Assembly (NCBI GenBank): GCA_964624795.1
Contig: CAZUZS010000141.1
Coordinates: forward strand, 1-6,452
DNA: 6,452 nt
Direction of reading: 5' to 3'
Source: CAZUZS01 sp964624795
Lineage (GTDB): Bacteria; Calditrichota; Calditrichia; RBG-13-44-9
Part shown: in pieces, positions 1-5,900 of the stretch
Position numbering within the stretch: the stretch's first letter is position 1
Layout of the letters: each line of letters opens with the position of its first letter
Notes under the pieces: generated by a model
Database searches by the model: none
What the model saw: the letters and a program-made list of their open reading frames with translations, nothing else
What the model was told of the DNA's origin: nothing
Made by a program: the position numbers and the translations under genes

Positions 1-503
1 TCAAATTCACCTTTCATGAACACCATCACCGGTGCCTCACGACCAACCATGTCTGGCCCGAACCGCAATGAATTCTCCTGTCCTATTGAAATGATCCGCT
101 TATCCATCCTGCCAATAAATCTCCATTCCGACTCTTTTATTACCAACTCCATATTGGCACCGGGATCAAAGTATGGTAAAACATCAATCGAGGCGGAATA
201 GCGTTCATTATCCGCATAACATCTTTGATCGGCTACATGGCGTTTGTCTATCAGTCCCATTCCGCCCGGAACAGTTATCATTTCCATATCAAACTTGTCC
301 GGATCTGAAACCTCTGCATATCGCCATGCCGGAATCGTCCGATCGGTACGGAAATAGACTCTAATAACGTGTCGGCATACCGGGCATCCGTGCAATACCA
401 GCACCGGCAGTTCGAGCTTCGGAAGATTTAATTTCTGCCCAACCCTGTATCGCTCTACAAACACTATCTTCCACTGGCCATCAACGAACTTTACGCCAAT
501 CAT
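1..503 (-). CDS. Hypothetical protein with CPVC motif, 3' end outside window (partial)
   Basis: I do not recognise this protein. Translating the minus strand from the ATG at 503-501 gives 167 uninterrupted residues and the frame is still open at position 1, so the C-terminus is missing. It begins MIGVKFVDGQWKIVFVERYR. It carries one cysteine pair, HGCPVC, near residues 39-44, a half zinc-knuckle or redox-like CxxC, and a lone Cys near residue 94; no second CxxC is seen in this part. It has no signal peptide or membrane segment. Strand-like alternating hydrophobics (LELPVLVLHG, MELVIKES) suggest a beta-rich fold, which is inference. The start is supported by AAAGGAG at 515-509 with a 5-nt spacer. 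The start codon lies inside the preceding 44-residue gene (23-nt overlap, different frame), which implies translational coupling. Confidence is high that it is a gene and nil for function. Confidence 0.85.
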   Translation of the reverse strand, partial: MIGVKFVDGQWKIVFVERYRVGQKLNLPKLELPVLVLHGCPVCRHVIRVYFRTDRTIPAWRYAEVSDPDKFDMEMITVPGGMGLIDKRHVADQRCYADNERYSASIDVLPYFDPGANMELVIKESEWRFIGRMDKRIISIGQENSLRFGPDMVGREAPVMVFMKGEF

Positions 504-615
504 AACGGCTCCTTTTTCTCTTTTGCTCTTTCCCAACCGTCCATACCCACACCATGAGGAAGACAATGATTACACCAAAATACCCACTCAATTTCAATAT
601 TAATTCACGCAACAT
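481..615 (-). CDS. 44-residue single-pass membrane microprotein
   Basis: This is a small ORF from ATG at 615-613 to TGA at 483-481. The product starts MLRELILKLS, continues with a hydrophobic aromatic-rich helix at about residues 11-27 (GYFGVIIVFLMVWVWTV), and ends in a strongly basic tail (KEQKRKRSRYDWRKVR). By the positive-inside rule the tail should be cytoplasmic, giving a one-span inner-membrane protein. The start is unusually well supported: AGGAGGT at 627-621 with a 5-nt spacer (CTTTA). The gene overlaps the 3' end of the upstream 472-residue gene by 11 nt and the start of the next gene by 23 nt, so it fills what would otherwise be the only gap in the unit. It may be a membrane anchor, a regulator of a partner, or a small toxin- or holin-like peptide; sequence alone does not decide. 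A chance ORF is possible but unlikely given the ribosome binding site plus the membrane helix. Confidence 0.75.
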   Translation of the reverse strand: MLRELILKLSGYFGVIIVFLMVWVWTVGKEQKRKRSRYDWRKVR

Positions 616-2023
616 TAAAGACCTCCTCCCTGTTCATTTCGTCTCTTAATTTCATCCCATAGGCATAAGCCTTCACCCTGGCAGTCAGTTCATCCGTTTC
701 AATGTCCAATATCTGTGATGCCCGGTCCTCATACCTATAGCGAATGATCTCGTACTTCTCATTGATTCGTTTCACCTGAATATTGCCAATCGCCTTATCA
801 CTCCTTTTCAAGACAAACATCACCCTGGAATGAAGACTCGGCAATTTGGGCTGGCCACTGGCAATTCTTTCCCGGATATCCTTCTCCTCACGCATTTTGA
901 TGGCCTCCAGATTTGGATCAAGATTCCTCATATCAATTTGAAGTATGTAGGGATTTGATTCATTCGTACTGCCATCACCTTCCAACTGGCTACCATCATG
1001 CTCCGTAGCTTCCGGATTCGGAGTACCACTGTGGTACTCGCCCTCAGCCTCGATGAACAATCTTAATTTCTCCTGCAGTTCATCCCGATAACGATTAACC
1101 GTTTCCCACGTCCAATTACGGATTTCCTCAAATTCGACATTGAGCAATTCCACACGCTGAGAATATTGCTTATACATCCGCTCTAAAACCGAAGCACTCA
1201 AATCACCATAGGGATGCTTTTCCTTTTTTCCAAATACCTCATACGAAAGCAGCAAGCCAACCCTATGTTTCATCTCGCGCTGAATTTCAAATATGTATTG
1301 ATTCAGTTCTTTAATTTTCTGATCGGTCGGACGCCACTTATTCGCTTTCTCTTTTTCTTCCTCTGTCCATTCCGGCTCCTGAATGAGATTCCATGCCTTC
1401 CAGAACAAATCCCAATCCCAACCTTCATCACCATCCAGAATTTCCTTGGTGGATTCCGAGAACTGCAAATACACCCGTTCAATTCTTATTGGACCGCCGA
1501 GCACAGGTGAATCAAGCATGGTGTTCCGGAGAACCGTATCGATCTTCATACCAAATAGTACTTCGCTCAAGTGGTCAGCATCTGCACTCGCCCCACAATA
1601 GCAACTTCCCTCCCCCCTATGCCCCGCGGCATTTCGATTAACTGCCGCATCGGCAGAAATCAAAAATTCCAGATTATCGTTGATCTTGCGAAAGCTGACT
1701 CGAATGACTTCATAGTCAGATGGATCGCTTTTAAAATCCTCAGCAGGGAAACCCGATTCATCATTCACCTGTTCAATTATCTTCCCGGCATCCCGATCAA
1801 CAATCTTCTTTGTTGTGGTCTTCGGCTTGCCGAACATATTTAGCTGTCCGCCTTTGGACTTTTTAGCCATTTCTCGCTTTCTCCTTTTTGGTTTGGCATC
1901 TGAAATATTTTCGGGGTCGAAGAAAACCTGGCAATCACCACAAGAGTAAATTTTGCGGTGACGTGCAGAGGGATAAATATTTGATCCACCACAGTGAATA
2001 CATTTGACATTTCCATTAGCCAT
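605..2023 (-). CDS. Zinc-ribbon protein of unknown family with putative sliding-clamp binding motif
   Basis: This is a 472-residue protein that I cannot assign to a family. It opens with a treble-clef or zinc-ribbon-like module, C8-x2-C11 and C28-x2-C31. A basic stretch follows (PKRRKR, 45-50), then QLNMF at residues 60-64. QLNMF matches the bacterial beta-clamp binding consensus QL(S/D)LF apart from conservative changes. Residues ~100-195 look like a mixed alpha/beta domain containing a second Cys pair (SCYCGASADADH, 140-151). Residues ~203-330 are charged, Trp-rich and helical, possibly coiled-coil. Residues ~330-357 are a polar, probably disordered linker, followed by a C-terminal ~110-residue domain with alternating strands and helices. 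The ATG lies 1 nt after the upstream TAA, with GGGAAGG before it. An internal ATG at residue 52 with its own AGGAG is an alternative start that would drop the zinc ribbon. A DNA-associated or replication-linked role is inference only. Confidence 0.9.
   Translation of the reverse strand: MANGNVKCIHCGGSNIYPSARHRKIYSCGDCQVFFDPENISDAKPKRRKREMAKKSKGGQLNMFGKPKTTTKKIVDRDAGKIIEQVNDESGFPAEDFKSDPSDYEVIRVSFRKINDNLEFLISADAAVNRNAAGHRGEGSCYCGASADADHLSEVLFGMKIDTVLRNTMLDSPVLGGPIRIERVYLQFSESTKEILDGDEGWDWDLFWKAWNLIQEPEWTEEEKEKANKWRPTDQKIKELNQYIFEIQREMKHRVGLLLSYEVFGKKEKHPYGDLSASVLERMYKQYSQRVELLNVEFEEIRNWTWETVNRYRDELQEKLRLFIEAEGEYHSGTPNPEATEHDGSQLEGDGSTNESNPYILQIDMRNLDPNLEAIKMREEKDIRERIASGQPKLPSLHSRVMFVLKRSDKAIGNIQVKRINEKYEIIRYRYEDRASQILDIETDELTARVKAYAYGMKLRDEMNREEVFNVA
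621..627 (-). promoter_or_regulatory. Strong Shine-Dalgarno of the 44-residue membrane protein
   Basis: The minus strand reads AGGAGGT followed by CTTTA and ATG (615-613). This is the full anti-16S complement at a 5-nt spacing, the best ribosome binding site in the window. It lies inside the last codons of the 472-residue gene. It has no function there, so it argues directly that the small ORF is translated. Confidence 0.8.
1021..1039. repeat. 19-bp near-perfect palindrome inside a coding sequence
   Basis: The sequence has 9-bp arms (GAGTACCAC and its complement) around a single central base. It lies in the 472-residue gene, where it encodes the residues EYHSGT at the start of the polar interdomain linker. 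As RNA, the stem cannot fold with a 1-base loop without opening inner pairs, so a DNA-level dimeric protein site is the more natural reading. Each arm contains GTAC. Confidence 0.6.
1881..1885 (-). promoter_or_regulatory. Possible internal ribosome binding site for a short form of the 472-residue protein
   Basis: The minus strand has an A-rich run into AGGAG at 1885-1881, 10 nt before an in-frame ATG at 1870-1868 (residue 52, MAKKSKGG). Translation from here would give a ~421-residue form without the zinc ribbon but keeping QLNMF at its extreme N-terminus. The spacing is slightly long and the region codes for Lys/Arg, which favours purine-rich codons, so chance is possible. Confidence 0.35.
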
Positions 2024-2024
2024 T

Positions 2025-2432
2025 TTACCTTCCCATTAATTCCACAATATTAAATAATGCCTTTAACGCCTTTGCCCTCTGCGAATCAAATGCAAATCTT
2101 TTCACCCATTTCAAAAACAATGGCTCCAATAATCCGGCTTCCTTTAGGTACCGGTACAACGCAGCGTCCTCACCGCGCAGTACGATCGGGCTATCTGTCG
2201 GCTTAACAAACCGCAATTCATTTCCAATCCGAACCAGAAAATATCCATAGGCACAAGCGATACTATTTGCCGTTTCTAAAGCCGTGGTCTCAGTATTGAG
2301 ATTGTCAATGACATCCAAGCTCTGGTAAGGAATATCCGCTACTTTTGCAATCTGCGGGAGCGAATTATTACTACCCGCTGCCTTAATCTCGTCCAACATT
2401 ATTTTCACAACTCGTGTGCTTATCTTACTCAT
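2025..2432 (-). CDS. Small protein with Xre-like helix-turn-helix region, putative DNA-binding regulator
   Basis: This is a 135-residue protein. Residues ~24-66 (SLPQIAKVADIPYQSLDVID followed by a second helix rich in Ala, Thr and Asn) follow the spacing of a cro/Xre-type helix-turn-helix: a hydrophobic first helix, an IAK-x-A turn, a recognition helix and a trailing helix. The assignment is by pattern only and is moderate. After a short strand-like segment (YFLVRIGNELRFVK) comes a helical C-terminus (RGEDAALYRYLKEAGLLEPL onward) that could dimerise. There is no membrane segment. The ATG at 2432-2430 has GGAGAGA upstream. The gene starts 15 nt after its upstream neighbour stops, and its TAA is 1 nt before the next ATG, so it sits in the middle of a tight unit. 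It is the natural candidate to bind the palindromes at 2936-2989, which would make the unit autoregulated; this is inference. It could instead be a structural or antitoxin-like protein. Confidence 0.88.
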   Translation of the reverse strand: MSKISTRVVKIMLDEIKAAGSNNSLPQIAKVADIPYQSLDVIDNLNTETTALETANSIACAYGYFLVRIGNELRFVKPTDSPIVLRGEDAALYRYLKEAGLLEPLFLKWVKRFAFDSQRAKALKALFNIVELMGR

Positions 2433-2447
2433 TATCTCTCTCCGGAA

Positions 2448-2912
2448 TTAAAACAACGACATTTTAGCAACCGCAGGCTTTAGCTTTGGAGGATTCAAAT
2501 AGGTATTGAGCGGAATCAACAAGCCAATTTCAAAATTCCACATTTCAACCTTCCCCCGGTGATTAATCAACTTGTCAGGGATCGTCCTGAGGGGAATAAC
2601 ATAAAATTTGCCAGACTTTTTTAAATACATGATGAAATTCTTATTCGATTTAGAGGCATACCGAATTAAATTTCCAGCGATACTTACGATACGACCATAT
2701 GGCTCGTTCTCGGCTACTAATATAAATTCCGGCAATTCATACGCGATCTTTCCGTGGTCATCCTCAATAGCAGAGATGGGTTTCCGCGCAACTTCCGGGA
2801 ACTCATTGATCTTGTTCAATCCCTCATCCAGTAACATAGCCCCACCTTTGACAGGTGACGAAACATCCCGATTCGGATACTTTTTCATCTTGAGCTTGAT
2901 CTTCATTTTCAT
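2448..2912 (-). CDS. Hypothetical protein, Lys/Met-rich N-terminus
   Basis: This is a ~154-residue protein of no family I recognise. The frame can also begin at a GTG at 2924-2922 (158 residues), but that codon has no Shine-Dalgarno upstream. The ATG at 2912-2910 has GGAG at 2922-2919 with a 6-nt spacer and is preferred. The N-terminus alternates Lys with Met, Ile and Leu (MKMKIKLKMKK), a short basic amphipathic strand or an RNA/DNA- or membrane-contacting tail. The body has alternating hydrophobic and charged stretches (PEFILVAENEPYGRIVSIAG; KNFIMYLKKSGKFYVIPLR) typical of a small beta-rich fold. There are no cysteines, catalytic motifs or membrane helices. It is first in the downstream unit, immediately after the putative promoter/operator spacer, and 15 nt ahead of the HTH gene. 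The function is unknown. Confidence 0.85.
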   Translation of the reverse strand: MKMKIKLKMKKYPNRDVSSPVKGGAMLLDEGLNKINEFPEVARKPISAIEDDHGKIAYELPEFILVAENEPYGRIVSIAGNLIRYASKSNKNFIMYLKKSGKFYVIPLRTIPDKLINHRGKVEMWNFEIGLLIPLNTYLNPPKLKPAVAKMSLF

Positions 2913-2935
2913 CCTTGGCTCCACATTGTAAGGTG

Positions 2936-2949
2936 TTATTATATAATAA
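2936..2949. repeat. 14-bp perfect AT palindrome
   Basis: TTATTATATAATAA is a perfect palindrome in the promoter spacer and contains the TATAAT hexamer. It could be a second operator half or simply a consequence of AT-rich promoter DNA. It lies 24 bp downstream of the inverted repeat, in the direction of transcription. Confidence 0.45.
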
Positions 2950-2972
2950 TTTGCATCTATGATTTTCCTTTG

Positions 2973-2989
2973 TCAAATCGAATATTTGA
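2973..2989. repeat. Inverted repeat overlapping the -35 hexamer
   Basis: TCAAAT-N5-ATTTGA is a perfect 6-bp inverted repeat. It shares five bases with the TTGACA hexamer on the minus strand. Its position is that of a repressor operator. It has no T-run, so it is not a good terminator. Binding by the HTH protein encoded at 2025-2432 is inference. Confidence 0.5.
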
Positions 2990-2992
2990 TAG

Positions 2993-5900
2993 TTAGGTAT
3001 ATTCTAGCATCCCTTTCCTTTCAAGCATTTTCATAGCAAAATCACGCGGCGAGAAAGACTCCGCCCTTTCCTCGAAATCCGCCCGGTCAATCGCTTTAGC
3101 TATCGCAGACTGCTTATTATATATAAGCTGATCGATATCCTCATCAATCGTCTCTTTACTCAACACGTAATACACATTCACATTCCTGGTCTGGCTCAAC
3201 CTGTGGGCACGTTTCCAAGCCTGCTCGATGCTGTCCGGTGTCCAATCCAAATCGGTGAATACTACATTATTAGCAGCGGTTAGGGTAACACCTTTGCCCA
3301 TGGCCATGATACCGGCAATTATGATTTTCAATTCTTTCGACCTGGAAAACTGCCGCCTGATCTTGTTCCGCTTCTTAATTGAAACTGAACCCACCACCTT
3401 TGCCACACCGAACCCTTCCAGCGCTTCTTCCAACCTGCCGGCCATATCATTCAGCCCGGTAAATACAATCACTTTTTCACCTCGCCCCAGGCAATCCTTT
3501 ACAATATCGATCACCTGTTTTTCTTTAGCGGTGCCGTTCCCCTGAAAAGAGATCATTTCATTATTCACCTTGCCAGAAGTAGGAATCGTTGCGGCAAATC
3601 GCAACTTCCATAACTGGCTGAGGATCTCCGCGCCGGTTAACCTGTTGTCACTGCTTCTTTCTTCTTCTTCCAGCCGGCTATTGAACCATTCCGAAAAATG
3701 CTCTAACCACCAGGTGTAAAACTCCTGCTGTGGTTCATCCATATCTACCCAAACCTTGTAATGATTGACATCCGGCAAGTTGATATGCTCAGCCACATCC
3801 GGGTGTTCAGCCAATCTCCTGATCATTTTGGGCTGCATCATCGACCAGAACTTTTCCACATTCTTTACTTCCGGCACCATCTTTTTCCGACCGGAAGTGA
3901 GTGTGTCTGACCATTGGTTCGATACATATTCATAGGTGGCATAATCATGCAGATAGACCGAAGTACCTCCCTTATATAGATTGTAGGGAAAAAGCGGCGT
4001 ACCACCACCAAAGCACCACATTACTTGAAATGCGGCGTCCGTTACCCATCCCTTCATGATAGTTCCGGTCACCAACAATTTCCGTCGAGCTTTAAGCGAC
4101 CTCACGGCCCGCGCTCTCAATGAATTCTTAGCCTTAATGGACTGGCTTTCATCCACTGCGATCATGGACCACGTGATGCGCTTCATGTATTTGTATAACT
4201 GCTTGCTCTTTACGGAATGTTCTTTTAAGAAATTCTTTGTTGGTTTCCACCCACAATGCGGACAGATTGTTTTCTGAAACTTCGTCCCGCATCGTCCACA
4301 TTTCATCGGTTCATAGCGAGTAGTATAACTCGTCAGCTTCTCATAGCTGACAATATAAAAAACAGTCTCATCGGTAGCCTTGATTCCTTTTACATGATCC
4401 GGATCGGTTATCACCCGGTATTTCAAACCGATTCTTTCCGCAATTTCAACCCAGGTGTCGATAAGGCTCGACAGACAGACAATGAGAACCTTTTTCATCC
4501 CCATTACAGTTGCCAGTGCATAGGTGGTATCGGTCTTTCCCAATCCTTGCAGATATCCGAGATAGTTGAACGGTTTCAGGGCCAGACGGGCCACATCCTG
4601 CTTTTGGTAAGGGAACAGGTAGTTAAATTCGGGATGTTCGGTTTCCAACTTATTCAGCCATTTCCGGAATTCACTTCGGTAACGGGTCATAACACCATCC
4701 TGATCAGCACAGAATCCCATGTCCACCTTACCGAACAGGGTGTTGAACTCGAAATGCTGGATCTGTTCCTCGTTTCCTTGCATCCACCGAAATTCGGTCC
4801 TCTCATGGGCGATGAAATCAAAGGTTGTTTCTTCCCTTTCGGATGATACGGTTACAATCCGTCCATGCATCTCATCATCCCGGATCTTCACAATCTTATA
4901 ATAGTTGCCATCTTTATAAACATCCCTATACCAACGATCCAAATGAACAGTGAACATAGCCTGAACATGGTCTCCCTCCTCTGCTGTTGAAAAAAGATCA
5001 TTTTCATCAAGGTGACCATAGGGATCATCAGCAAAAATTTCATAGGGAGTCTGCATCCGCTCATACCATTTGCGTTTCTTCTTAATCCAGTTCCGGACCT
5101 GATCACTGATATTCACCCGCAATCCCATTGCTTTCAGATTCCAAATCAGCCTTGAATTTTCCAGCTCAACTTTTTCGACATAAAATTGCTGCAAATTCGT
5201 AATTCGATCCCACCCACGATCATAATCCTGCGTTTGATAATCCCACTTTTCCCCTAATATGACATTTTTCAATTCCTCCACCTTCAAAGCGGCAATCAGG
5301 CCATTCGGCTTAACAATCACATCATACTTGCCAAGATGCAATTCCACCAAGTCTATGGCTGTGTCAGGTAGAGTATTTTTAAAAACAGTCGTTTTTAACT
5401 CAGGATTCGGATTGAATTTCTTTAATGCTACTTTAGATGGGTGAGATATATTTCTTTCTTCATGAATTTTCTGAATCCACTCCCACCAGCTTGAGGACCT
5501 GAACGCCTCAATACACTTTTCCTCATCCCCCGGTTCCTTAATTACAAATTCAAACATCCCATTCTTATTCTGATAATAGTCATAATCTTTCACCAGAATC
5601 CAGAGGATGGTCTTAGCTTCGGTGCCCTGCGGTTTGAAAGTCCATTTTGGCAAATCAATAACAGCCGCTTCCAGGCAGTTATTCCTTACCCATCGCCGGA
5701 AACCACGCAATTCTTCATTCTCCAGTGCACCCTGGGGCAATACGGCAAAGAGCACACCGCCCCGGTTCAATGAACGAACGGCAATCTCCATGGTGGCCAG
5801 GTGACTGAGAACCCGGCCATCATATCCGGATCGTTCAAGAATCGTATCATCCTCTGCCTGCCAGTGCAGCCCATACGGCGGGTTAGTGACCACCAAATCC

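Larger units (their letters stand above)
2925..2992 (-). promoter_or_regulatory. Putative promoter region for the downstream gene unit
   Basis: This AT-rich spacer separates the methylase-helicase stop from the five small genes. On the minus strand it has a perfect -35-like TTGACA at 2976-2971. The best-positioned -10 candidate is AATTAT at 2951-2946 (19-nt spacer, 4 of 6 matches). A perfect TATAAT at 2943-2938 lies 27 nt away, too far for a standard sigma-70 pairing, though it could act with a weak upstream -35. A promoter is likely, but its exact elements are uncertain. No hairpin followed by a T-run is present, so read-through from the large gene is also possible. Confidence 0.5.

Noticed and set aside
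16..364. Two overlapping plus-strand ORFs of ~60 codons at the left edge
   Set aside because: Both are antisense to the open 167-codon minus-strand gene, which has a good ribosome binding site and agrees in direction with all its neighbours.
2148..2157. 10-bp palindrome GTACCGGTAC in the HTH gene
   Set aside because: A 10-bp palindrome is expected by chance several times in a window of this size. It was noted only because it shares GTAC with the 1021-1039 palindrome.
2922..2924. GTG start for the Lys/Met-rich protein
   Set aside because: No Shine-Dalgarno lies upstream of it, whereas the ATG four codons later has GGAG at a 6-nt spacing.
2938..2976. TTGACA and TATAAT as one sigma-70 promoter
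   Set aside because: The spacer between the two perfect hexamers is 27 nt, well beyond the usual 16-19, so they cannot be a simple pair.
2973..2989. Inverted repeat as a terminator of the methylase-helicase gene
   Set aside because: The stem is only 6 AT-rich pairs and is not followed by a T-run on the minus strand. It fits an operator better.
4256..4846. 196-codon plus-strand ORF opposite the helicase
   Set aside because: It lies wholly antisense to strongly motif-supported helicase coding sequence. Its translation shows no domain, and it has no convincing context. It is a shadow ORF.
1211..5029. PYG-x-L/I segments shared by three of the proteins
   Set aside because: The similarity covers only four or five residues with unrelated flanks. 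It is too short to indicate a shared domain or duplication.
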